Below are positions 7,042-14,716 of a stretch of 47,082 nucleotides of DNA, in pieces. The notes beneath the pieces are model-generated. The model was given only the letters and a program-made list of their open reading frames with translations. It ran no database searches and had not been told where the DNA came from. Made by a program: the position numbers and the translations under genes. The stretch is taken from positions 1 through 47,082 of the forward strand of contig CAMVAF010000009.1 of NCBI GenBank assembly GCA_947165365.1, in the 5' to 3' direction. The stretch's first letter is position 1. Each line of letters begins with the position of its first letter. This DNA comes from an uncultured Clostridia bacterium. Lineage in GTDB: Bacteria; Bacillota_I; Bacilli_A; RF39; UBA660.

Positions 7042-7400
7042 AAGTATTTTAGCTAGTATTATAGGTATTATCCATATTACTAGTATTTCCTTTATTTCCA
7101 ACAATAATAGTATTGGTAACATTAGTATTATTTGATACTATTTTTACTCATTTTTATAATAAATATTTAAATTATGCGAACAAAATGCCAACATTTTTAG
7201 CATACTGTTTGCATTGTTATCTGCAAATTAATTATACAATGATTATAAATACTAAATCAATATATTTTTACATTAATAAATAGAATAAAGTAGTATGTAA
7301 TTTATTCATTTTATGAAATAAAATAAAACTATATAAATCTTATAAATAAAAAAAGAGTTATTACATTATTTTAAAAATAATAAATATTTAAAAATTTAAT
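7042..7400. other. Non-coding island end with integrase arm-like repeats
   Basis: No gene is seen in these 359 bp. From 7042 to about 7140 the minus strand has an open Asn/Thr-rich stretch (NTNVTNTIIVGNKGNTSN region) in frame with the SEC-C copy but separated from it by TAA. At 7174-7182 and 7185-7193 are ATGCGAACA and ATGCCAACA, 11 bp apart, and at 7206-7214 ATGCAAACA on the minus strand. The same family of nonamers lies beside secA at 19099-19231. The rest is AT-rich and featureless. Confidence 0.5.
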
Positions 7401-7718
7401 TTACTTAGTTGCCAGATTTTTAATTAATTCAATAACCTTATTTTTATCTGATTGTGATAAAGAATAAAACTCTTCTAACTCATTTGATTTCCCAACTAAA
7501 TAATCAATAGAACATCCAAGTACTTCACTTAATCTATAAGCGATAGGCAATGAAGGAATTCTAACTTTTTGTTCATATGCTTCAATAGAAGAAGTGCTAA
7601 CTCCTACTAGATGTTGTAATTTTACTTGTGAATATCCTTTCTTTAAACGCAATCCCTTAAGATTTCCCATGTCTATTTTATCCTTGGAAATTCGGAATTC
7701 ATCCTTATTGTTTCTCAT
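7401..7718 (-). CDS. XRE-family helix-turn-helix repressor
   Basis: This is a 105-residue protein with a Cro/CI-type helix-turn-helix at about residues 15-70 (LRLKKGYSQVKLQHLVGVST, then EQKVRIPSLPIAYRLSEVLG and CSIDYLVGKS). The C-terminus is a short helix. ATG at 7718 is preferred because GGTGAT precedes it; the 12 upstream codons are not conserved-looking. It is transcribed away from the 353-residue membrane protein gene, and an inverted repeat in the shared promoter region suggests that it controls that gene and itself. Confidence 0.85.
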   Translation of the reverse strand: MRNNKDEFRISKDKIDMGNLKGLRLKKGYSQVKLQHLVGVSTSSIEAYEQKVRIPSLPIAYRLSEVLGCSIDYLVGKSNELEEFYSLSQSDKNKVIELIKNLATK

Positions 7719-7761
7719 AATATCACCACATATTATTATGAATAAAAAAAACAATAATAAT

Positions 7762-7793
7762 TCTTACACCAAGTAAGAGTTTTGTGATATAAT
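7762..7793 (+). promoter_or_regulatory. Promoter and operator for the membrane protein/lipoprotein pair
   Basis: A TCTTAC-ACCAA-GTAAGA inverted repeat (7762-7778) overlaps a TTACAC -35 box (7764-7769). A perfect TATAAT -10 box (7788-7793) follows after 18 bp. The divergent XRE regulator is the likely ligand (inference). Confidence 0.5.
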
Positions 7794-7814
7794 TATAATT
7801 GAAGGAGTGATTTT

Positions 7815-8876
7815 ATGGATTTCGATAGAAATTCTGCCAAAAATTTAAATAGTAAAGAAGCCAATAAAATACTTATTATGAGTGGGCTTGCATTTTATAT
7901 TATTAGTGGATTATTTTTAGTAATTGGCATAATTTCATTAATTGGTGGAGCTGAAGAACCAAGTATAGTATTATTTATTTCAGCATTCATACTTGCCATA
8001 ATAGGCATTAAGAATTTATTTCTTAGCAAAGAAAAGAAAGAAAAGTTTTTAACATCAAAACTAGTATCATCGGCAATAAAAGAAGAGAAGAAAAAAGGTC
8101 AATCATTTACAAAGGAGGAAATTGACAAAATAAAATTTGAATATGACCCAATATTTCACGATAAGATAGTTGCACAAGTACATAAAGAACAAGATACTGA
8201 ATATGCTACAAATGTGCAAAATGCAGAAAATAAAGTTAAAGATTTACAAAAACAGCGAACAAATGAAATTAATAGAATTGAAGAAGAAAGATGGCAAAGT
8301 GTTGGTGACAATAATTTAAAATATAATTTAACAGAAGGTAAAATTTGTATAAATGAAACCGAACATTTATTTACAAGTATAAAAGGTGCTGAAGTTAATA
8401 AAGAGGAATCATATAGAGTTGTAACAACAGAAGTTGGAAGGTCCAAAAAACATGTTTCATTAGGTAAAGCTGTAGTTGGAGGAGTATTGCTAGGCCCATT
8501 AGGTGCAATAGCAGGTGGCACAATGGGAAAAACCACTTCTAATGGAAGATCAATATCTAATTCAATTCCAACTTGTAATCATATTGGAGTAATTGTTGAT
8601 ATAGATGGGTTTAAAAGTGAAATAATACTACTTGATAATACTATTGATCAATCAACAAATGAATATAAACAATGTTTACAAAATGCAGAAGAAATTGTAT
8701 CTAAATTACATTATTTAGCAACACAACCTGTACCTGAAACCTTTACAAAAGTTGAAGAAGAACAATCCGTTCTTGATATTGATAAACAAATAGTTATGGC
8801 AAACAAAGAATTAGATATTGCAAAAAATAATAAACCAACATATGAAATACCAAAAAGATATTTAAATAATAAGTAG
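7815..8876 (+). CDS. Membrane-anchored protein with coiled coil and Gly-zipper, unknown function
   Basis: This is a 353-residue protein. Two hydrophobic segments lie at about residues 20-45 and 50-72. A charged coiled-coil region follows (roughly 75-165), then a folded domain with a glycine-rich hydrophobic hairpin, VVGGVLLGPLGAIAGGTMG (about 219-237), like Gly-zipper membrane-inserting segments. I do not recognise the family. GAAGGAGTGA gives a strong ribosome site. The stop codon overlaps the AGGAGG site of the following lipoprotein gene, so the two are one operon. The partner lipoprotein and the divergent repressor suggest a small envelope-acting accessory module. Confidence 0.75.
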   Translation: MDFDRNSAKNLNSKEANKILIMSGLAFYIISGLFLVIGIISLIGGAEEPSIVLFISAFILAIIGIKNLFLSKEKKEKFLTSKLVSSAIKEEKKKGQSFTKEEIDKIKFEYDPIFHDKIVAQVHKEQDTEYATNVQNAENKVKDLQKQRTNEINRIEEERWQSVGDNNLKYNLTEGKICINETEHLFTSIKGAEVNKEESYRVVTTEVGRSKKHVSLGKAVVGGVLLGPLGAIAGGTMGKTTSNGRSISNSIPTCNHIGVIVDIDGFKSEIILLDNTIDQSTNEYKQCLQNAEEIVSKLHYLATQPVPETFTKVEEEQSVLDIDKQIVMANKELDIAKNNKPTYEIPKRYLNNK

Positions 8877-8885
8877 GAGGTCAGA

Positions 8886-9584
8886 ATGAAAAAAAATATA
8901 TGTTTTTCAACAATAATTATATTTACATTATTATTATTTTTAACAGGATGTAATTCATCAAATTCAAGCAATTCAAATACAAACAATTATAATTCAAACA
9001 GTTCCAATAATGCAAGTAAAAATAAAACTGAAACTAAAGAACTAACTGAGTCAGATAAAATGATTTTAAAAATATCATCTTTAATTAATAATAAGGAAGC
9101 TTTCGATGCAGGAAATTATATTATAGGTGATATTCCAGCAGGGGAATATGCTTTTGTAAAATTTAGTAGTGGTGGATATTACTGTGAAAAAGATGCATCT
9201 GGAAGTATAATAGACAATGAAAATTTTAATAGTTTTGGATATGTAAAAGTTCATGCAACTGGAAATCTTGAAACTAGAGGTGTATTAATTAGTACATCTT
9301 CTTTCGACAAATTAGGTGTATCTAGTGCTAAAGAAATATACGAAATACTAAATGAACAAAGCAATTATAATCAAGCAGGATATTATAAAGTTGGTGTTGA
9401 TATTGAGCAAGGAAAATATATTGTAGAAAGCATAGGTAGTAGTGGATATTACGCAATAAAAACAGGACCAGTTGGCAATAGCAATATCGTTGATAATGAC
9501 TCTCTTTCTGGAAAAGTAACAATTAATTTAAGAAATGGACAATACTTAGATTTAAGTAGAGCAAGAATTATAAAAGCTAATTAA
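8886..9584 (+). CDS. Lipoprotein with two repeated beta-rich domains
   Basis: This is a 232-residue protein with a lipoprotein signal peptide and lipobox LTGC (Cys22). A low-complexity Ser/Asn linker reaches about residue 50. Two related domains follow, each with a Y-x-V/I-G-x-D/I-x-x-G-x-Y core: NYIIGDIPAGEYAF near 78 and YYKVGVDIEQGKYIV near 161, both followed by GGYY/SGYY. It would be anchored outside the cytoplasmic membrane. The domains look like ligand-binding or matrix-type repeats, but no function can be assigned. It is translated from an AGGAGG that overlaps the stop of the upstream membrane protein gene. Confidence 0.8.
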   Translation: MKKNICFSTIIIFTLLLFLTGCNSSNSSNSNTNNYNSNSSNNASKNKTETKELTESDKMILKISSLINNKEAFDAGNYIIGDIPAGEYAFVKFSSGGYYCEKDASGSIIDNENFNSFGYVKVHATGNLETRGVLISTSSFDKLGVSSAKEIYEILNEQSNYNQAGYYKVGVDIEQGKYIVESIGSSGYYAIKTGPVGNSNIVDNDSLSGKVTINLRNGQYLDLSRARIIKAN

Positions 9585-9599
9585 TAAAAATTATGATTT

Positions 9600-9635
9600 A
9601 AGAAAGTATAAGACATCTTACTTTCTTTTTTTATT
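9600..9635 (+). terminator. Terminator of the lipoprotein operon
   Basis: AAGAAAGTA pairs with TACTTTCTT and is followed by a T-run (TTTTTTTATT) 15 bp after the lipoprotein stop codon. Confidence 0.75.
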
Positions 9636-9637
9636 TA

Positions 9638-9703
9638 ATGGGGATTGGGGTATCCCCATCAACTGGATTTGTACTCCAAAAACTTTTGTGGGAGTACAAA
9701 TCC
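9638..9703. repeat. Two adjacent GC-rich perfect inverted repeats
   Basis: ATGGGGAT/ATCCCCAT (8 bp, 6-nt loop, 9638-9659) is followed 5 bp later by GGATTTGTACTCC/GGAGTACAAATCC (13 bp, 13-nt loop, 9665-9703). Neither is followed by a T-run, and they are much richer in G+C than their surroundings. They lie between the convergent lipoprotein and integrase genes. Possible roles are a protein-binding or replication/transfer site of the element; none is proven. Confidence 0.6.
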
Positions 9704-9742
9704 AATGCTTGCTAAAAACTAATATATAAATATTTTAAAAAT

Positions 9743-9790
9743 AAAATAGTCTAATTATTATTAAAATAACTATGACTATTTTATCTTTTT
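9743..9790. terminator. Bidirectional terminator between lipoprotein and integrase genes
   Basis: AAAATAGTC (9743-9751) and GACTATTTT (9774-9782) form a 9-bp stem, followed on the plus strand by a T-run and on the minus strand by ATTTTTA. It sits just behind the integrase stop codon. Confidence 0.55.
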
Positions 9791-9796
9791 TTATTA

Positions 9797-11065
9797 TTAT
9801 AATTTAAAATTTATTACTTCGTTTATAACTTCTAAATTAATATTTTTATCATATAAATTAACTGCATTTTTCTTTGAATTATCTGTACTTCTAATATAAT
9901 AATTTTCAGTTGTTTCTACTTTTTTATGGCCTAAAATGTCTGCAACATCACGAATTTCTGTACCATTATTTAGTATTTTTGTTGCATAACTTCCTCTTAA
10001 ATCGTAGAACCTACATTTATTAATTCCTAATTGTGTATGTATTATTCTAAATGGATATCTTATTAAATCTGTTCCTACATAATTACCGTTATTTTGTGTA
10101 AAAACAAGATTAATATTTTGGTATTTTAAACCATTTTTATTTAAAACTATTCTTGTTTCTACTAATTTTCCATATTCATTTTTAACATTTTCTAAATGAT
10201 AATATTTATAATCTTTGCCATATAATTTTTTTAACTTATCTTGCATATTTTTATAATTTGTTAATGCTTCTTTTAATATGTTTCCAATATATATTTTTCT
10301 TTTACCATTAGTTGTTTTAGTAGTACCTAAATACCATCTACCTAATTTATCTTTAGGTTTATCATAAACATTATGATTAACATATATAATATTATTATCT
10401 AAATCTATATCTTCCCAAGTAAGTGCAAATACTTCTCCTGTTCTCATACCTGTAAATAAAGAAACAAGGAAAGCACAAATAAATGTAGGATTAGTTCTAA
10501 ATCTCTTTAAAATAATGCTTATTTCTTCTTCAGTATAAAGATGTTTAATATTATCATCTATTTTTTCTATTTTTGGTAATCTAATTGTTAAAGCAGGATT
10601 ATATTTTATTATGCCATATAAGTTGCATGCATCTCTAAATGATCCCTTAACTACTTTTAAAATGTTTTTAAAGTATTCTCTTGAAAAATCATATTCATTA
10701 ACTATTTTACTAATATAATTATTAAGTGCTACATTAGTTATACTTGATATTTTATATTTACCAAGTTTTGGTTTAATATATTTTTCTATAATTACTTTAT
10801 AAGCTTCAATAGTATTATATTTTAGATTGCTTTTACAATAATTATTAAGCCAATAATCTAAATAATCTGAATAAGACAACTTTGATTCTTTAAATGGTTT
10901 ACCTGCATTAAAATATTCAGTATAAGCAATATTTCCAGCTTCTATTGCCTCATTTTTGCTTTTAAAACCACTTTTATTTATATACTTCCTTTTACCTTTT
11001 ACTCTAGCTATTTCAAATTGATATTGATATACATTTCCTCTTTTAGTTATTCTTAAATTAGCCAT
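9797..11065 (-). CDS. Tyrosine recombinase (integrase), copy 1
   Basis: This is a 422-residue phage/ICE-type integrase. An N-terminal arm-binding domain (RITKRGNVYQYQFEIA) is followed by a SAM-like core-binding domain (about 65-165) and the catalytic domain. Visible catalytic residues are Arg in TGMRTGEV, Lys in TTKTTNGKR, Arg in FYDLRGSYAT, His in LGHKKVETT and Tyr in ENYYIRS. The first His of the usual HxxR motif is Tyr here (YxxR), a tolerated but less common change. It is clearly paralogous to the integrase beside secA. An excisionase gene lies 2 bp upstream. Which att site it uses is unclear. Confidence 0.9.
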   Translation of the reverse strand: MANLRITKRGNVYQYQFEIARVKGKRKYINKSGFKSKNEAIEAGNIAYTEYFNAGKPFKESKLSYSDYLDYWLNNYCKSNLKYNTIEAYKVIIEKYIKPKLGKYKISSITNVALNNYISKIVNEYDFSREYFKNILKVVKGSFRDACNLYGIIKYNPALTIRLPKIEKIDDNIKHLYTEEEISIILKRFRTNPTFICAFLVSLFTGMRTGEVFALTWEDIDLDNNIIYVNHNVYDKPKDKLGRWYLGTTKTTNGKRKIYIGNILKEALTNYKNMQDKLKKLYGKDYKYYHLENVKNEYGKLVETRIVLNKNGLKYQNINLVFTQNNGNYVGTDLIRYPFRIIHTQLGINKCRFYDLRGSYATKILNNGTEIRDVADILGHKKVETTENYYIRSTDNSKKNAVNLYDKNINLEVINEVINFKL

Positions 11066-11067
11066 AT

Positions 11068-11298
11068 CTATTCACTATCCCTATTTAAACCCAGTTTTTT
11101 GACATTATTTATATCAGATAAGTCATTTCCTTCATTTTGTATTAAAAAACGTTCTAAAGAGCTTTTAAGCACCTTTAAACTACCAAGTTTAATCGCCGGT
11201 AAATATCCTTTACTAATTAAATCATAAATGTAATTAGGACTAGAATGAAGAATAGTAGCTACTTCTTTAACTGTATAAATTAATCTATCATTCATCAT
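11068..11298 (-). CDS. Excisionase-like small helix-turn-helix protein
   Basis: This is a 76-residue protein with a MerR/excisionase-type helix-turn-helix: YTVKEVATILHSSPNYIYDL, then GYLPAIKLGSLKVLKSSLERFL. Its position directly before an integrase gene (2-bp gap) is typical of xis, which bends the att arms and directs excision. The start overlaps the end of the upstream helix-turn-helix gene (GGAGAATTTT ribosome site inside it). The last 20 residues are polar and not typical of the family. Confidence 0.8.
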   Translation of the reverse strand: MMNDRLIYTVKEVATILHSSPNYIYDLISKGYLPAIKLGSLKVLKSSLERFLIQNEGNDLSDINNVKKLGLNRDSE

Positions 11299-11779
11299 AA
11301 AATTCTCCTAGTATATCATCAAACTCTTGTTTTTCAGCTAGTGTAGGTTCTTTTTTAGTACAAAGAGCATCATCGTTCATCCAATCAGGTATATTATATT
11401 TATCTTCTTTTATCATATTATATTTATTATTATACTTAACTATTTGATCATCTTTATTTTGATTAAATGATTTATTACTTGTATGATATTTATCCCATAC
11501 ATTATTGACTAAATAGATAATACGTCTAGTATTTTTATTATTCTTCTCATAATGGCATTTAATTAAACCTATTTTTTCTAATCTTTTAATATGTCTTGAA
11601 ACAGTTTCAATTTTAATATTATAAATTTCTGATAAACTTCTATTAGTTATCCAGCAAAATCCCTCCTTTTTACATAAATATATAATTCGTTCAGCAATTA
11701 ATTTATCTTCTGGTGTTAATTCTTTAGTTCTGTATATGTACTTTGGTACATACGAAAATAATGTTAAATATTCTTCCAT
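11288..11779 (-). CDS. Winged-helix DNA-binding protein of the integrative element
   Basis: This is a 163-residue protein. Residues 20-85 form a helix_turn_helix_36-like winged helix (LTPEDKLIAERIIYLCKKEG, then ITNRSLSEIYNIKIETVSRH and IKRLEKIGLIK), as in replication-initiation and regulatory proteins of plasmids, phages and integrative elements. The C-terminal tail is acidic (ILGEFYDE). ATG 11779 is preferred to the ATG two codons upstream because GGAGG is then 6 bp away. It heads the unit with excisionase and integrase copy 1. It could be a replication accessory or a repressor of the module. Confidence 0.7.
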   Translation of the reverse strand: MEEYLTLFSYVPKYIYRTKELTPEDKLIAERIIYLCKKEGFCWITNRSLSEIYNIKIETVSRHIKRLEKIGLIKCHYEKNNKNTRRIIYLVNNVWDKYHTSNKSFNQNKDDQIVKYNNKYNMIKEDKYNIPDWMNDDALCTKKEPTLAEKQEFDDILGEFYDE

Positions 11780-11802
11780 AATCATCCTCCATATAAATTA
11801 CT

Positions 11803-11820
11803 GAACAAAGCGCTCTGTTC
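11803..11820. promoter_or_regulatory. Palindromic site upstream of the winged-helix gene
   Basis: GAACA-A-AGCGCT-C-TGTTC matches its own reverse complement at 16 of 18 positions and lies 24 bp before the start codon at 11779. It is a candidate operator for the xis-int unit. The half-sites are too far apart for a Gram-positive LexA box. Confidence 0.4.
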
Positions 11821-11858
11821 TATTTCATTATCTATAAGAATGATTAAATATACAATGT

Positions 11859-11886
11859 CAAAAAAAATCTAGGTTTTATCCTAGAA
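11859..11886 (-). terminator. Terminator downstream of the ArpU-like gene
   Basis: TCTAGG (minus strand) pairs with CCTAGA across a 6-nt loop and is followed by eight T. A TTGACA overlaps the end of the T-run and may be the -35 box of the next gene. Confidence 0.75.
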
Positions 11887-11938
11887 TTAGAAAGTAAAAT
11901 ATCTTTTAAAACATAATATATTTTTCCTAAATTTTTAC

Positions 11939-12580
11939 TTACTTTTTTCCTCTTTTTTTACCATCACTATAGTCATAGAGTCTATCAGTTTTTGCCTGTT
12001 CAAAAATTGTTTGATTTTCAGTAAGTGTTATAAGTTTATATGCATCTATAAATTGTTCATTAAATGTTTTTGCAGATACAACATTATTTACTCCTAAATA
12101 TGAATTCATTTTTATATATGCACTCTTTTTTAAGGAATGAAATTTATTTTTATATGATGATAAACTAGTAAAAATCTCTTCATCGGTCATTTTTTCATTA
12201 TTAAAATAAAGACATTTAATAATATATTTTTCCACTTCACTTAAACGATTCCATGCATCTTTAAATTTATGTAGCATTTCTTCACACATATACAAATTAC
12301 AATCTAAAAATTCCCTACTTAATGTATATAATTCCATATCATTTTTATTTTTTCTTGTATCTTTACAATAAACAACAAATTGTAAATCTTCTGTTACATC
12401 ATATTTAAGTATTTCTTCATAAAAAGAATGAATAATTAAATTAGTACTTAATGTATCTACTACCTTTTCAAAATCATTTTTCATTGTTATATAATTGTAA
12501 TCTTTCATTGTTGCATCCGGAATAACTCCTCCATAACTTAATAAACTTGGTACTAACTTACCATCAACAAGTTTTATCAT
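11939..12580 (-). CDS. ArpU/RinA-like phage-type transcription factor (tentative)
   Basis: This is a 213-residue protein. Residues about 100-160 (LSEVEKYIIKCLYFNNEKMT and a following KKSAYIKMNSYLGV) resemble the sigma-region-4-like helix-turn-helix of ArpU/RinA late regulators in phages and phage-related elements. The N-terminal half is not recognised. AGGAG 8 bp before the ATG at 12580 decides the start; the GTG three codons upstream would overlap the site. It is followed by a strong terminator and preceded by a hairpin with a T-run, which may act as an attenuator. Confidence 0.5.
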   Translation of the reverse strand: MIKLVDGKLVPSLLSYGGVIPDATMKDYNYITMKNDFEKVVDTLSTNLIIHSFYEEILKYDVTEDLQFVVYCKDTRKNKNDMELYTLSREFLDCNLYMCEEMLHKFKDAWNRLSEVEKYIIKCLYFNNEKMTDEEIFTSLSSYKNKFHSLKKSAYIKMNSYLGVNNVVSAKTFNEQFIDAYKLITLTENQTIFEQAKTDRLYDYSDGKKRGKK

Positions 12581-12601
12581 TACTTCCACTCCTTTTAAAG
12601 C

Positions 12602-12643
12602 AAAAAGATGCCGAAGTATTAAGTGTTTAATACTACAGACACC
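12602..12643 (-). terminator. Terminator of the six-gene operon or attenuator of the next gene
   Basis: On the minus strand GGTGTC pairs with GGCATC and AGTATTAA with TTAATACT, with a small internal loop, followed by TTTTTG. It lies 115 bp behind the Nudix gene and only 20 bp before the ArpU-like start, so it could do both jobs. The 100 bp between the Nudix stop and the hairpin shows nothing else. Confidence 0.6.
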
Positions 12644-12758
12644 TTGAATTTATAAATATATATGTTTTATCTAAAGATCGTACTAATAAATACACTTAAC
12701 ATTTATTTACCTTATCTAGACCTTACATAAATATAATACCATAAAAACGCATTAAAAA

Positions 12759-13247
12759 TCAATTACTTTTATTAATAATTATATGATTAAAAACATTATT
12801 CTTTTTTTGCAAAATTTCTTTTATAAATACAGGTCTTATATCATATTTATCCATTGAAGAAATATCAATCCACTTAAAATCATGCTTAATTATGCCACCT
12901 TTATCATTTTCAAACAATGTAAAATCATCACTATTAATCTTTTTACAAGGCTTAACTAAATAGTAAAAAGAAATTTCATGAATTTTTTTAGAAAACTTGT
13001 TTATAAAATAATTTTCAGCAACTCCTAAATATTTTTTTATTTTAAAATCTATACATATTTCTTCTTTTAATTCTCGTAAAACAGCTTCTTCTGTTGTTTC
13101 ACCTAATTCTACATAGCCACCTGGTAAACATAAAAAACCACTGTCATCCATATCTGTAACTAATATTTTATTATTTTGAATGATTATGCCTGAAACTCGC
13201 ATTTTAAAATTTAAATCATCAGTTTTTATTTTCACATCAATATTCAT
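12759..13247 (-). CDS. Nudix hydrolase
   Basis: This is a 162-residue protein with a full Nudix box, GGYVELGETTEEAVLRELKE then EICI (about residues 40-64), including the catalytic REUxEE glutamates. Such enzymes cleave a nucleoside diphosphate linked to another group. The start is ATG 13247 (AGGAAAT ribosome site); a TTG seven codons upstream is less likely. It is the last gene of the six-gene operon, 10 bp behind the P-loop kinase gene. I infer that it removes or trims a nucleotide-linked product made by the enzymes encoded upstream. Confidence 0.85.
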   Translation of the reverse strand: MNIDVKIKTDDLNFKMRVSGIIIQNNKILVTDMDDSGFLCLPGGYVELGETTEEAVLRELKEEICIDFKIKKYLGVAENYFINKFSKKIHEISFYYLVKPCKKINSDDFTLFENDKGGIIKHDFKWIDISSMDKYDIRPVFIKEILQKKNNVFNHIIINKSN

Positions 13248-13257
13248 AATTAATTTC

Positions 13258-13932
13258 CTATTTAACAAGTCTTTTTTCTTTATCTTTCAATAGGACATTT
13301 ACCACATAGTCATCCAACATTTCATGAAATTCTGACTCAGATCCATTATTTTCTATTAAAAATGAAAATGGTTCTTCGGTATCTCTATCTCCTACTTCAA
13401 TACAATCATTTCTATATACTAAATCTCTATATTCAAATGTTTCCTTTTTTTGTTTTGAAGAATCCTTTTCAATAGTTTTTTTAGTAACATCTTCAAGTGT
13501 TACAGTTAAATCTGCTTTTCTAGATGATCTAGTTGAATCTGTTCGTAATCTTGTATATTCCCTAAAAATTCTCTTATCAAAATCAGCATCAATATATAAT
13601 ACTCCTAGATTATTTCCTAAAAGTGAATATAAATATTTAATACTTTTTACGCCATACATAGTATCCATAATAACAACTTGCTTATCACCAGACATTTCAT
13701 CAGCTTTTTTTATATACCTATCCCAAAATGATTCAAAATTATTTTGGTACTCATAGTCATACCATTCCTGAAAATCTAAATCAGTATTAGATTCCTTATA
13801 AACCTCTGGAAAGATATTTCTTATTTTTAAATGTTTTATTTCATCTCCATAATTATCAATAATATAATTTATTCCCCCACTTTTACCTGACTCTGATGGT
13901 CCTGTAACAAATATAAATTTTTTATTTTTCAT
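13258..13932 (-). CDS. P-loop kinase, guanylate-kinase-like
   Basis: This is a 224-residue protein with a Walker A P-loop at its start (FVTGPSESGKSGG, residues 7-19) and a QVVIMDTMYG strand that could be Walker B. An Arg-rich segment (RIFREYTRLRTDSTRSSRKA, about 120-140) resembles the lid region of small-molecule kinases. It is related to nucleoside/nucleotide kinases, but the acceptor is unknown. It overlaps the gene on either side (11 bp with the upstream gene) and is therefore coupled to the operon. Confidence 0.7.
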   Translation of the reverse strand: MKNKKFIFVTGPSESGKSGGINYIIDNYGDEIKHLKIRNIFPEVYKESNTDLDFQEWYDYEYQNNFESFWDRYIKKADEMSGDKQVVIMDTMYGVKSIKYLYSLLGNNLGVLYIDADFDKRIFREYTRLRTDSTRSSRKADLTVTLEDVTKKTIEKDSSKQKKETFEYRDLVYRNDCIEVGDRDTEEPFSFLIENNGSESEFHEMLDDYVVNVLLKDKEKRLVK

Positions 13933-14716
13933 TTTTTCTCAATTCCTTTCTTATTATTTTTATTGGGTGATTACTAAAATCATTTATTTCATTTTCCCCA
14001 TATATTAAATTTCTTACAGCATTTGCCATATCCTTATTTTCTATTGATTGCAGCATTATATCTATTAATTCTTCTAAATAATTATGCGGTATATCTTTAA
14101 TTTTAAAATTCCATGCACTATTTCCAAGAATAATTGTAGCAAGAGAATTTGCCCTCATTCCCTCATAGTTAAAACTTCTATAAATTGTTCTTTTTTTCTG
14201 ATCTAAATCATTGTGAGCAACAAACAATGTATCATTTTCTAAAATTTTTGGTGGATCAAAATCAAATAATAAGCCATCTTTTGAATAATTCCATATTGAA
14301 GAATCAATACCAATATTTTTTTCATGAGAAAACTCTAAACTTTGAATTCCTTCTAATGCCTTCTCAAATATCCACTTCATTTCTTTATACAAAACAATTC
14401 TATTATCACACAAAATTCTACTTTCATCAATTCTTTTTGAAATTTCAAATAATTCATTATCTTTAGCAATAAGTCCACATAGTTTATTACATAATACATA
14501 TTTTTGCAGTGACTCATAGTATCTTATCAATAAAGAAGCGTAATTTCCTTTATATCTATTTTGTATTTTTGCCATATTAAGTTTCTTATAAAAAAATTCA
14601 TCAATACACCCATTTACTAATGTATAAGAAGTAATGGGTTGAAAATCTTTATGACTATCTATGATTATTTTTTCTTCAATTCCTTTTGGTAATTTTTCAT
14701 TTTCATATATTATCAT
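13922..14716 (-). CDS. Kinase-like protein of the six-gene operon
   Basis: This is a 264-residue protein. The segment LEFSHEKNIGIDSSIWNYSK and the following GLLFDFDPPKIL (about residues 130-162) look like the catalytic loop and metal-binding DFD/DPP motif of APH-like small-molecule kinases, with NIGIDSSIWN in place of the HGDxxxxN loop. The N-lobe is short. It may be a divergent kinase or a catalytically altered homologue. Its start shares ATGA with the stop of the GalT/HIT-like gene, so the two are translationally coupled. Confidence 0.5.
   Translation of the reverse strand: MIIYENEKLPKGIEEKIIIDSHKDFQPITSYTLVNGCIDEFFYKKLNMAKIQNRYKGNYASLLIRYYESLQKYVLCNKLCGLIAKDNELFEISKRIDESRILCDNRIVLYKEMKWIFEKALEGIQSLEFSHEKNIGIDSSIWNYSKDGLLFDFDPPKILENDTLFVAHNDLDQKKRTIYRSFNYEGMRANSLATIILGNSAWNFKIKDIPHNYLEELIDIMLQSIENKDMANAVRNLIYGENEINDFSNHPIKIIRKELRKNEK

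Noticed and set aside
7075-7140. CRISPR-like repeats in the AT-rich stretch with recurring TAGTATTA words
   Set aside because: The words are short, unevenly spaced and not separated by unique spacers; the pattern is simple AT-rich sequence.
8156-8536. Antisense open frames within real genes (for example 8156-8536, 14185-14466, 28791-29126)
   Set aside because: They lie fully inside genes with clear domains, have no ribosome sites and show no recognisable protein features.
9638-9703. Rho-independent terminators
   Set aside because: Neither GC-rich hairpin has a following T-run, and good terminators lie on both sides (9600-9635 and 9743-9790).
11803-11820. LexA (SOS) box
   Set aside because: The GAAC and GTTC half-sites are 10 bp apart; the Gram-positive LexA box has 4 bp between them.
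12602-12722. Fourth secA-tail copy between the operon and the ArpU-like gene
   Set aside because: Only TATTTACC near 12705 matches the att core. Eight AT-rich bases are expected by chance.
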